Source: an uncultured Phascolarctobacterium sp. (GTDB lineage Bacteria; Bacillota; Negativicutes; Acidaminococcales; Acidaminococcaceae). From it: a stretch of DNA of 7,741 nt. Each line of letters begins with the position of its first letter. Position 1 is the first letter of the stretch. The notes under the pieces were generated by a model. The model did no database searches. It saw only the letters and a program-made list of their open reading frames with translations, and was not told the DNA's origin. Below, one piece after another: positions 1-5,789 of this stretch. Where the stretch lies: NCBI GenBank assembly GCA_949287345.1, contig CASEGD010000150.1, positions 1-7,741 of the forward strand, given 5' to 3'. The translations under genes were made by a program, and so were the position numbers.

Positions 1-1061
1 TCCAAAATCACCCACGCCGCCACGCCTTCAATTACCGGCACCGCACGCTGCACAATGCAGGGGTCGTGCCGCCCGGTAATTGCCAGCTCCGTATTTTCAC
101 AGGCGGCAAGGTCCACGGTTTTCTGCACTTTGGCAATGCTCGGCGTCGGTTTAACGGCTACCTTAAAGCACACCGGCATACCGTTGGTAATGCCGCCGGT
201 AATGCCGCCGTTGTTGTTGGTGTAGGTTTTCACCGTGCCGTTATCGTAATACATCTGGTCGTTGGCTTCGCTGCCCGCCATCTGCGCCATCGCAAAACCC
301 TTGCCAAACTCAATGCCCTTTACCGCAGGCACGCTAAACAAAGCGTGCGCCAGACGGCTTTCCATCGAATCAAAGAATGGTTCGCCCACACCGGCAGGCA
401 CGTTAATTGCCATGCACTCAATCACGCCGCCGACAGAATCACAGCTTTGCTTAGCCGCCAAAATCAGCTGCTGCATGGCTTCACCGGCGTTATCGTCAAG
501 CACGGGGAAAGGCTTTGCCGCCAGTTCCGCAAAAAGTTCCGCGCTCTCGCCCAGCGGATTAAAGCTTTTATCCTGCACTTCCCACACGGAGGCGATATGC
601 GCGCCAACGTAAATGCCGCGCTGCGCCAGAATTTGTTTGGCAACCGCGCACATAAAAACCAGCGGTGCAGTCAAGCGTCCGGAAAAATGCCCGCCGCCGC
701 GGTAATCGTTAAAGCCCTTGTACTTTACCTTGCCGCTGTAATCGGCGTGCCCGGGGCGCATTACGTTTTGCAGCTTGCTGTAATCGCCGGAATGCTGGTC
801 ACTGTTCGGTATCAGCACACACAGCGGCGTACTGGTTGTTTTGCCTTCAAAAAAGCCGCTCTGGATTATAAAGGTGTCCTTCTCCTGCCGTGCCGTCGCC
901 AGTTTGCTTTTGCCCGGCGCGCGGCGCTGCATTTCTGCCTTCACTGCTTCCATATCAAGCGCCACTCCCGGCGGTAAACCGTCGATAACGCAGCCGATCG
1001 CAAGGCCGTGCGATTCACCGAAAATCGTCATTTTTATTTTTTCGCCAAAAGTTGCCGTCAT
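1..1061 (-). CDS. aroC: Chorismate synthase, 3' end cut by window edge
   Basis: This enzyme converts EPSP to chorismate, the last common step of aromatic amino acid synthesis, using reduced FMN; it acts in the cytoplasm. The 353 codons present read as a family member almost to its end: FGESHG at residues 14-19 and MRPGHAD at 101-107 carry the two conserved histidines (H18, H105), DYRGGGHFSGRLTAP lies at 119-133, and the GGI-x-GGI-x-NG motif and RHDPC near the C terminus are visible. Probably only the last 10-20 residues and the stop lie beyond position 1. The ATG at 1061 overlaps the aroA stop (ATGA) and is preceded by GGGAG about 8 nt upstream, which fixes the start and suggests translational coupling. 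It is the last gene of the aro operon seen here. Identification is secure. Confidence 0.96.
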   Translation of the reverse strand, partial: MTATFGEKIKMTIFGESHGLAIGCVIDGLPPGVALDMEAVKAEMQRRAPGKSKLATARQEKDTFIIQSGFFEGKTTSTPLCVLIPNSDQHSGDYSKLQNVMRPGHADYSGKVKYKGFNDYRGGGHFSGRLTAPLVFMCAVAKQILAQRGIYVGAHIASVWEVQDKSFNPLGESAELFAELAAKPFPVLDDNAGEAMQQLILAAKQSCDSVGGVIECMAINVPAGVGEPFFDSMESRLAHALFSVPAVKGIEFGKGFAMAQMAGSEANDQMYYDNGTVKTYTNNNGGITGGITNGMPVCFKVAVKPTPSIAKVQKTVDLAACENTELAITGRHDPCIVQRAVPVIEGVAAWVIL

Positions 1062-2353
1062 AAGTTTTCTCCCTGCTCCAACCTGCCGCCCAGCAGCGCA
1101 AAATCCTGCCAGAAGGTCGGATATGATTTTTTAACGCTCTCGCTTCCTTCTATTATAACAGATTCTGCGCAAATCGTGCTCGCTACTGCCATGCTCATGG
1201 CAATGCGGTGGTCGTTCCATGCCGATACGCGCCCGCCGCGCAGCCCCTGCGGCCTGCCGTTAATTACAAGGCTTTCTGCCTGCTCAATCACGTCCGCGCC
1301 CAGCTTGTTCAACTCGGCGGCAATCGCGTGCAGGCGGTCACATTCCTTAATGCGCAAACGCCCGGCGTTGATGATTTTCGTCTGCCCTTCCGCCACAGCG
1401 GCCGCCACCGTCAACACGGGGATAATATCGGGGCAATCGGCAGCGTCGATAACGGTTGCGCGCAGATTACTTTTTGCCCCCAGCAGAGCGCCGTCAACCT
1501 GCGTAATACTACCGCCCATCCTCATCAAAATATCTTTAACAACGCGGTCGCCCTGCAAAGATTTGTCATCCGCACCGGCGCAGGTAATGTTGCCGTTAAG
1601 GCAGCCCGCCGCCAGCCAGAAAGCCGCCTGCGACCAGTCGCCCTCCACATCGGCGTTGCCGCTTTGGTATTGCTGGCTGCCCGGCACTACAAAGCTTTGG
1701 TAATTGTTGTTCTGCACTTTTATGCCGTATTTTGCCAGCGCAGATAAGGTCAAATCAATATAGCTCTGCGATTCCAGCGGCGTGGTGATGATGATTTCCG
1801 AATCGCCGTCCAGCAGCGGCAGCGCGAACAGCAGCCCCGAAACAAACTGTGAGCTGACATTACCAGGCAGTTTAAAAGTACCGCTGTGCAGTTTGCCTTC
1901 AACCGTTACAGGTAAGCCCTGCGCCGGTGTATATTTTACATTTTGCTCATCAAAAATATCATAGTACGGTTTCAGCGGGCGCTCACCCAGTCGGCCTGCG
2001 CCGCAAAAAGCTACCGGCGCACCGCACAGCGCACCCAGCGGCAGCAAAAACCGCAGGGTCGAGCCCGATTCGCCGCAGTCGCACATATTGCCGATTGCTT
2101 TAACCGTGCCCGTGCCGTAAATCCGTACCGCGCTGCGCCCTTTAAATTTACTTGCAGTCAGTTCCGACCTGACGCCAAGCGCATTTAAACAACGCAGCGT
2201 CGCCGCAATGTCCTCGGACATACTGATGTTATCTATCACACTTTCGCCCCGCGCCAGCGCCGCGCAGATAATTTCACGGTGCCCCATGCTTTTGGAGGAC
2301 GGCACATTAACCGTACCCGCCAGTGCGCCGGGCTGAATTTTTACCATAGCCAT
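1058..2353 (-). CDS. aroA: EPSP synthase (3-phosphoshikimate 1-carboxyvinyltransferase)
   Basis: AroA transfers the enolpyruvyl group of PEP to shikimate 3-phosphate (step 6 of the shikimate pathway). The 431-residue length is normal for the family. Visible signatures are PSSKSMGHR at residues 18-26 (K21 and R26, substrate-binding positions), CGESGSTLRFLLP at 93-105 (PEP loop), RLRIKECDRL at 332-341, PDIIPVL at 308-314 with the likely catalytic aspartate D309, and NDHRIAMSMA at 380-389. The PEP loop has Phe where the E. coli enzyme has Pro101, and the RLR-K-E-x-DRL motif carries Cys where E. coli has Thr; both look like lineage variation. The ATG at 2353 lies 2 bp after the aroB stop and has CGGAG about 7 nt upstream; a second in-frame ATG two codons later is a possible alternative. 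The stop overlaps the aroC start. Confidence 0.97.
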   Translation of the reverse strand: MAMVKIQPGALAGTVNVPSSKSMGHREIICAALARGESVIDNISMSEDIAATLRCLNALGVRSELTASKFKGRSAVRIYGTGTVKAIGNMCDCGESGSTLRFLLPLGALCGAPVAFCGAGRLGERPLKPYYDIFDEQNVKYTPAQGLPVTVEGKLHSGTFKLPGNVSSQFVSGLLFALPLLDGDSEIIITTPLESQSYIDLTLSALAKYGIKVQNNNYQSFVVPGSQQYQSGNADVEGDWSQAAFWLAAGCLNGNITCAGADDKSLQGDRVVKDILMRMGGSITQVDGALLGAKSNLRATVIDAADCPDIIPVLTVAAAVAEGQTKIINAGRLRIKECDRLHAIAAELNKLGADVIEQAESLVINGRPQGLRGGRVSAWNDHRIAMSMAVASTICAESVIIEGSESVKKSYPTFWQDFALLGGRLEQGENL

Positions 2354-2355
2354 AA

Positions 2356-3438
2356 TTAACTCCGTTTAACGTAGTCCGGCAGTGCCTGCCAGTCCGTTTT
2401 CTGCAAAAAGCTGCTGCCTATTTCCTTCAAAATAATCAAAGTAATACTGCTGCCGCTCTTCTTTTTGTCCATGCCAATGCCTGCCAGCAAATCAGCTTCT
2501 GCGTAAGGCGCGTCCACCGGCAGGTTGTATTTTTGCAAAACTTGGCAAATTGCGTCCGCCGTGCCGGGCGCGGTAAGCCCCAGTTTTTCGGTCTGCCTTG
2601 TCAGCAGCGCCATGCCGATACCGACGCCTTCGCCATGCGTATAATCAGTATAGCCGCAGCATTTTTCCACCGCGTGCCCGATAGTGTGCCCAAAGTTCAG
2701 CACCATACGCTCGCCGGTGTCAAACTCGTCGTGTTCCACAATCTCTGCCTTAATGGCGCAGCAGCGTTCCACAATACCGCCGATGTTCGCCAGCAGCTCC
2801 TTGTCGTCACGCATGGCGGCAATTTTTTCAAACAGCGACTTATCGCGTATGCAGCCGTATTTAATGGCTTCCGCAAGGCCGTCGTGCAAAAAGCGTACCG
2901 GCAAAGTACGCAAAAGCTCGGTGTCAATCAGCACCAGCTTAGGCTGATAAAAATTGCCGACAAGGTTTTTACCGGCAGGCAAATCCACCGCTACCTTGCC
3001 GCCGACGCTGCTGTCAATCTGCGCCAGCAAAGATGTCGGCACTTGCACATAATCGACACCGCGCAAAAAGGTCGCCGCCGCAAAGCCTCCCAAATCGCCG
3101 GTTACACCGCCGCCCAACGCCACAACCAAATCGCTGCGGGTAATGCCCGCAGCTGCTAACCGGTCATAAATTTTGGCAAGTTCGGTTAAGCATTTGCTTT
3201 TTTCACCGGCGGGGAACACTATGCGCGTTACGGTAAAGCCGCTGCCTTCCAGCGATTTTTGTTCCAGCGATTTTTGCAGGTGCTCGCCGTACAGCGCGTC
3301 CACATTGCTGTCGCTGATAATCGCAGCGCGCTGCGCTTTGCTGACGCTGCGGATTTTTGCGCCCGCTTTATCCAAAAGCCCGGCGGCAATTTCTATCTGA
3401 TAGGATTTTACTCCTAAATTTACGTTAATAATGCTCAT
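2356..3438 (-). CDS. aroB: 3-dehydroquinate synthase
   Basis: AroB cyclises DAHP to 3-dehydroquinate (step 2) with NAD and a divalent metal. The 360-residue protein shows the NAD-binding run GGGVTGDLGGFAAATFLRG at residues 109-127, PTSLLAQIDSSVGGKV at 134-149, and metal ligand positions E190 (in EAIKYG), H251 (in GHTIGHA) and H268 (in THGEG). The ATG at 3438 overlaps the tyrA stop as ATGA and is preceded by AGGAAGG about 10 nt upstream, so translation is probably coupled to tyrA. Residues 55-64 are two copies of QKSLE, encoded by a perfect 15-bp tandem repeat. This lies before the GSGF segment, outside the catalytic motifs, so the enzyme is probably active. Confidence 0.97.
   Translation of the reverse strand: MSIINVNLGVKSYQIEIAAGLLDKAGAKIRSVSKAQRAAIISDSNVDALYGEHLQKSLEQKSLEGSGFTVTRIVFPAGEKSKCLTELAKIYDRLAAAGITRSDLVVALGGGVTGDLGGFAAATFLRGVDYVQVPTSLLAQIDSSVGGKVAVDLPAGKNLVGNFYQPKLVLIDTELLRTLPVRFLHDGLAEAIKYGCIRDKSLFEKIAAMRDDKELLANIGGIVERCCAIKAEIVEHDEFDTGERMVLNFGHTIGHAVEKCCGYTDYTHGEGVGIGMALLTRQTEKLGLTAPGTADAICQVLQKYNLPVDAPYAEADLLAGIGMDKKKSGSSITLIILKEIGSSFLQKTDWQALPDYVKRS
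3247..3276. repeat. Perfect 15-bp tandem duplication inside aroB
   Basis: The 15-base unit ttccagcgatttttg occurs twice head to tail with no mismatch and no extension beyond the two copies. It adds one in-frame QKSLE block (residues 55-59 and 60-64 of AroB). Identical codons in both copies point to a recent duplication rather than protein-level selection for a repeat. Confidence 0.95.
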
Positions 3439-4307
3439 AAAACAATGTCCTTCCTGTGACAGGCCGCTGCGTGCAAAAAGCTTTGCAGCCCTTCACGGTC
3501 GCCCGCAGCAATCAGCCGCTGCATGGTTTCCAGCTGCTGTTTAAAATTCTCCAACTCGTTCAGCACGTTTTCGCCGTTCTGCAAAAATAAGTCGCTCCAC
3601 AGCACGGGGTTAATATCGGCAATGCGCGTCACGTCGCGGAAGCCGCCGCCGATAAACCAGCAGCTTTTGCCGCTGTAACGGTCGCTGTTAATCAGCGTCA
3701 CCGCCAGCGCATGCGGCAGGTTGCTGGTGTAGGCAATAATTTTGTCGTGCTCTGCCGGTGCAATTTCCGCCACATGCCCGCAGCCCAGCGCCAGCGCGAA
3801 TTTGCGCAGCCAGTTTACGGCTTCGGCGCTGTTGGCTTCCGTCGGCACAATCAGGTAGTTTGCGCCATCAAAAACCTCCGCCTGCGACATGGCATAGCCG
3901 CTGCCCTGCCGCCCCGCCATCGGGTGTCCGGAAATAAACTCCGCGCCTTCCGGCATCAGCTGCTGCGCTTCGTAAGGCAGGTTGGCTTTGCGCCCGGCAA
4001 CGTCGGTCACCAGCGCGCCGCGTTTGATAAACGGCGCAGCCTGTTTTAAAAATTCCGTAACGGCTTCCGGGTAAACGCAGCAGATAATCACATCCGCCTG
4101 CGACAGGTACGCACCCGCATTCCGGTAAAAGCCGTCGATAACGCCTTCCGCCAGCGCCGTTTTTAAAACCTGCTTATCCGTATCAACGCCGATAATGTTT
4201 TTAACGCCAGTACGCCGTAGTGCCTTGGCATACGAACCGCCCATCAGCCCCAGGCCGATAACGGCAAAACACTGCTCCTGCAAATTTTTGCTAAAGCCTG
4301 CTTCCAC
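3435..4307 (-). CDS. tyrA: Prephenate dehydrogenase (tyrosine branch)
   Basis: TyrA oxidatively decarboxylates prephenate to 4-hydroxyphenylpyruvate, the precursor of tyrosine. From the GTG at 4307 the protein is 290 residues: a Rossmann NAD(P) site VIGLGLMGGS at about 16-25, SGHPMAGRQGSGY at 126-138 containing a conserved catalytic-region histidine, EHDKIIAYTSNLPHALA at 186-202, and IGGGFRDVTRIA at 219-230. No ACT or chorismate mutase domain is present. The start is uncertain. An upstream in-frame ATG at 4340 gives 301 residues but has no well-placed ribosome site, whereas the GTG at 4307 has AAGGAG 8 nt upstream. The gene follows aroF by 9 bp (ATG) or 42 bp (GTG), and its stop overlaps the aroB start. 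Function is secure; the start is moderate. Confidence 0.93.
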   Translation of the reverse strand: MEAGFSKNLQEQCFAVIGLGLMGGSYAKALRRTGVKNIIGVDTDKQVLKTALAEGVIDGFYRNAGAYLSQADVIICCVYPEAVTEFLKQAAPFIKRGALVTDVAGRKANLPYEAQQLMPEGAEFISGHPMAGRQGSGYAMSQAEVFDGANYLIVPTEANSAEAVNWLRKFALALGCGHVAEIAPAEHDKIIAYTSNLPHALAVTLINSDRYSGKSCWFIGGGFRDVTRIADINPVLWSDLFLQNGENVLNELENFKQQLETMQRLIAAGDREGLQSFLHAAACHRKDIVL

Positions 4308-4315
4308 AACCTTCA

Positions 4316-4321
4316 CTCCTT
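4316..4321 (-). promoter_or_regulatory. Shine-Dalgarno AAGGAG favouring a GTG start for tyrA
   Basis: AAGGAG lies 8 nt before the GTG at 4307, inside what would be coding sequence if the ATG at 4340 were used. The ATG's nearest candidate, GGGAG, is about 15 nt away, which is too far. The purine-rich stretch upstream of the GTG looks like an untranslated ribosome-loading region. Confidence 0.6.
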
Positions 4322-4349
4322 CTGTCCTTCCATCCTGCATATCAGTTGC

Positions 4350-5363
4350 TTACAGCTCCCTGCCGACAATTTTGGCAATGCCGCTCAGTTCACCCATCAA
4401 ACGTGCAAAGCGTTCCGGCTTCAGGGACTGCGCACCGTCGCACAAAGCGTGTTCGGGGTCGTTATGCACTTCGATAATCAAACCGTCCGCACCGGCGGCA
4501 ACGGCAGCCTTTGCCATCGGCTCAACCATCCACCACAAACCTGCTGCGTGGCTCGGGTCAACAATCACCGGCAGGTGGCTTAATTTTTTAACCGCCGGGA
4601 TAGCGCTCAAATCCAGAGTGTTGCGGGTATAGGTTTCAAAAGTGCGGATGCCGCGCTCGCACAAAATTACGTTGTCGTTGCCGCCCGCCATAATATATTC
4701 CGCCGCCATCAGCCATTCTTCAATCGTTGCTGAAAGACCGCGTTTTAACAGCACCGGCACATTGGTTCTGCCCAGCTCTTTCAAAAGTTCAAAGTTCTGC
4801 ATGTTGCGCGCGCCCACCTGAATCAAATCCACGTCCTCCACAAAACGTTCCAGCATACGGGCGGACATAATTTCCGTTACAATCGGCAAGCCGGTTTCCT
4901 TGCGGGCGATTTTCAAAAGGTCAAGCCCTTCTTCTTTTAATCCCTGGAAGGAATACGGGGAAGTGCGTGGCTTGAACGCACCGCCGCGCAACAGGCTTGC
5001 ACCAGCCAGCTTAACGGATTTGGCAACGCCGACAATCTGCTGCTCGGTTTCAACGGAACACGGCCCGGCGATAACCGTCAGCTTGCGCCCGCCAACCTTA
5101 ACACCGCTGACGTCGATAACACTGTCCTCCGGATGGAAGCTGCGGTTGGCACGTTTAAACGGCTCCTGCACGCGCATTACCTTGTCAACACATTCGTTAA
5201 CTTTCAGCATGTTCATATCCAGCGCGCTGGTGTCACCGATTACGCCTAAAATTGTCTGGCCGCTGCCGACGATTTCATTAATCTGGTAGCCCCTGCCCTC
5301 AAGGTTCTCCTTAATTTTTTTCCATTCCTGTTCCGGCGTGCCGGGTTTCATTACTATTACCAT
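4350..5363 (-). CDS. aroF: DAHP synthase, type I-beta with N-terminal ferredoxin-like domain
   Basis: This is 3-deoxy-D-arabino-heptulosonate 7-phosphate synthase, which condenses PEP and erythrose 4-phosphate, the committed step of aromatic synthesis. At 337 residues it has the full layout of the Thermotoga maritima-type enzyme. Residues 1 to about 66 form a ferredoxin-like regulatory domain, followed by a TIM barrel. AGPCS (99-103), LLRGGAFKPRTSPYSFQG (124-141), DPSHAAG (269-275), EVH (298-300) and CDGAQSL (308-314) supply the metal ligands C102, H272, E298 and D309. In this family the N-terminal domain mediates feedback inhibition by Tyr/Phe, so enzyme-level control is likely. The ATG at 5363 has AAGGGGAG 6 nt upstream. 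It is the first structural gene after the leader peptide and attenuator-like terminator. It could also be annotated aroG or aroA(G) under other naming schemes. Confidence 0.96.
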   Translation of the reverse strand: MVIVMKPGTPEQEWKKIKENLEGRGYQINEIVGSGQTILGVIGDTSALDMNMLKVNECVDKVMRVQEPFKRANRSFHPEDSVIDVSGVKVGGRKLTVIAGPCSVETEQQIVGVAKSVKLAGASLLRGGAFKPRTSPYSFQGLKEEGLDLLKIARKETGLPIVTEIMSARMLERFVEDVDLIQVGARNMQNFELLKELGRTNVPVLLKRGLSATIEEWLMAAEYIMAGGNDNVILCERGIRTFETYTRNTLDLSAIPAVKKLSHLPVIVDPSHAAGLWWMVEPMAKAAVAAGADGLIIEVHNDPEHALCDGAQSLKPERFARLMGELSGIAKIVGREL

Positions 5364-5369
5364 ATTTCT

Positions 5370-5377
5370 CTCCCCTT
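5370..5377 (-). promoter_or_regulatory. Strong Shine-Dalgarno site of aroF
   Basis: AAGGGGAG ends 6 nt before the aroF ATG. It lies downstream of the leader terminator and outside its stem, so aroF has an independent ribosome site on transcripts that pass the terminator. Confidence 0.85.
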
Positions 5378-5408
5378 TAAAGATATTTTAATTTTTGGTT
5401 AAACTTAT

Positions 5409-5444
5409 AAAAAAAATCAGGCCTCGTAAGAAGAAGCCTGATTT
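5409..5444 (-). terminator. Intrinsic terminator hairpin in the aroF leader (probable attenuator)
   Basis: On the minus strand AAATCAGGCTTC (5444-5433) pairs with GAGGCCTGATTT (5425-5414): 11 Watson-Crick pairs plus one G-U, around a 7-nt loop. Eight T residues end at 5409, three of them inside the stem. The element sits 32 nt after the leader peptide stop codon and 46 nt before the aroF ATG. In that place it must be passed for the operon to be expressed. It could alternatively be a simple terminator of the upstream transcript, but a promoter and a translated leader lie just before it and no promoter is apparent between it and aroF. Confidence 0.88.
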
Positions 5445-5477
5445 AAAAACCTGTTAATTTACAGCTTACGCTGATTT
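5414..5477 (-). promoter_or_regulatory. Candidate antiterminator pairing competing with the leader terminator
   Basis: The minus-strand segment AAATCAGCGTAAG (5477-5465) is complementary to CTTACG (5430-5425) and CTGATTT (5420-5414), giving 13 Watson-Crick pairs with one 4-nt bulge (5424-5421). It uses the terminator's 3' arm and loop, so the two structures are mutually exclusive. The 5' partner begins at the leader stop codon (5478-5476). A ribosome that finishes the leader would cover it and allow termination; one stalled about 60 nt upstream would leave it free. A weaker rival hairpin pairs CTTACACCG (5501-5493) with CGGT (5481-5478) and GTAAG (5469-5465). The pairing is seen in the sequence; its function is inferred. 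Confidence 0.7.
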
Positions 5478-5607
5478 ACCGGCATCTGTTTACGGTGTAA
5501 GTGCTATTTGATTTTACGCATGCAAAACGGCCAGCGCTAAAGTAAAAGTAGCCCTGGCTAAAGCCGAAAAAGTATGCACTTTTATTTTGCTGCCAAATCT
5601 TTTCCAT
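5476..5607 (-). CDS. Aromatic-rich leader peptide of the aroF operon (43 aa)
   Basis: A short reading frame starts at the ATG at 5607, with AAGGTG 9 nt upstream, and stops 113 nt before aroF. Of 43 residues, 11 are aromatic: W5, Y12, F13, F14, F16, Y20, F21, Y22, F23, F28 and Y37 (six Phe, four Tyr, one Trp). Nine of the 17 residues from 12 to 28 are Phe or Tyr, including the run YFYF at 20-23. This matches the logic of control-codon leader peptides such as E. coli pheL, upstream of the gene for the first aromatic pathway enzyme. A longer in-frame start at 5682 exists, but it lies upstream of the promoter and lacks support. I expect the peptide itself to have no enzymatic role: its translation rate would sense Phe-tRNA and Tyr-tRNA charging. 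I know of no family to assign it to. Confidence 0.8.
   Translation of the reverse strand: MEKIWQQNKSAYFFGFSQGYFYFSAGRFACVKSNSTYTVNRCR
5530..5558 (-). promoter_or_regulatory. Hairpin over the leader control codons (possible pause hairpin)
   Basis: GCCAGGGCTA (5558-5549) pairs with TAGCGCTGGC (5539-5530) at 9 of 10 positions, with one internal G-G mismatch. The 9-nt loop contains most of the Y20-F21-Y22-F23 codons. In classical attenuators an early hairpin over the control codons pauses RNA polymerase until the ribosome catches up, and this could serve that role. The pairing is observed; the role is inferred. Confidence 0.5.
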
Positions 5608-5616
5608 AAATACACA

Positions 5617-5622
5617 CACCTT
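5617..5622 (-). promoter_or_regulatory. Shine-Dalgarno site of the aroF leader peptide
   Basis: AAGGTG lies 9 nt before the ATG at 5607 and about 13 nt after the predicted transcription start. This supports translation of the 43-residue leader rather than the longer frame beginning at 5682. Confidence 0.7.
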
Positions 5623-5641
5623 AAAAAGTTTTGATGTTGTA

Positions 5642-5670
5642 ATTTTAACCTGCCTGCAAATATCAGTCAA
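5642..5670 (-). promoter_or_regulatory. Sigma-70/SigA-type promoter of the aroF operon
   Basis: The -35 box TTGACT (5670-5665) and the -10 box TAAAAT (5647-5642) are separated by exactly 17 bp. Each box differs from consensus at one position. The predicted start is near 5635, giving a leader RNA of about 270 nt before aroF. The 25-30 bp upstream of the -35 box are almost pure A/T and could act as an UP element. Confidence 0.8.
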
Positions 5671-5684
5671 GCAAAAATACAAAA

Positions 5685-5789
5685 TAAATTAAAAATATTT
5701 TTACGCGTTTATTTTTTGTAAACAATGTTACAGCTGTAAATTAAAAATATTTTTACGCGTTTATTTTTTGTAAACAATGTTACAGCTGT
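5685..5789. repeat. Perfect 52-bp tandem duplication upstream of the aro promoter
   Basis: Two identical 52-bp units (5686-5737 and 5738-5789) lie head to tail, with one extra matching base at the left. Each unit holds the inverted repeat TGTAA-N6-TTACA (5717-5732 and 5769-5784), the palindrome ACAGCTGT (5730-5737 and 5782-5789), ACGCGT, and the A/T palindrome TAAAAATATTTTTA (5690-5703 in the first copy). The right copy covers the last codons and stop of the transporter gene, so the left copy is presumably the added one. I see no GC-rich terminator for the transporter transcript here. Whether the repeated sites bind a regulator is unknown. Confidence 0.95.

Noticed and set aside
186..209. 12-bp tandem repeat (ggtaatgccgcc twice) in aroC
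   Set aside because: It encodes the GGI-x-GGI motif conserved in chorismate synthases, so the repetition follows from family sequence and not from a recent duplication like the other three.
66..977. Long plus-strand open frame (303 codons) opposite aroC
   Set aside because: It is antisense to a clear chorismate synthase, its protein is rich in His/Arg/Ala without any recognisable domain, and it is best explained as a shadow of the GC-rich codons of aroC. The same applies to the plus-strand frames at 1008-1703, 1208-1747, 2533-3159 and 6778-7320.
2697..2927. Minus-strand 76-codon frame inside aroB
   Set aside because: It is an alternate-frame shadow within a well-supported AroB coding sequence, without a ribosome site or recognisable domain.
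5364..5635. T-box riboswitch or TRAP site in the aroF leader
   Set aside because: I see no T-box consensus (AGGGTGGNACCGCG-like) before the terminator and no series of regularly spaced GAG/TAG triplets; the leader is short and carries a translated aromatic-rich frame instead.
5608..5682. Longer version of the leader peptide starting at 5682 (68 aa)
   Set aside because: This start lies upstream of the predicted transcription start and overlaps the -35 and -10 boxes; the ATG at 5607 has a proper ribosome site.
5690..5703. A/T palindrome TAAAAATATTTTTA as terminator of the transporter gene
   Set aside because: The stem would be entirely A-T with no loop, so it is unlikely to form a stable terminator; it may simply be part of the A/T-rich region upstream of the promoter.
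5717..5732. TyrR box (TGTAAA-N6-TTTACA) in the 52-bp repeat
   Set aside because: The site is TGTAA-N6-TTACA, two bases shorter overall than the TyrR consensus, and TyrR is a gammaproteobacterial regulator. The inverted repeat is real but cannot be assigned.
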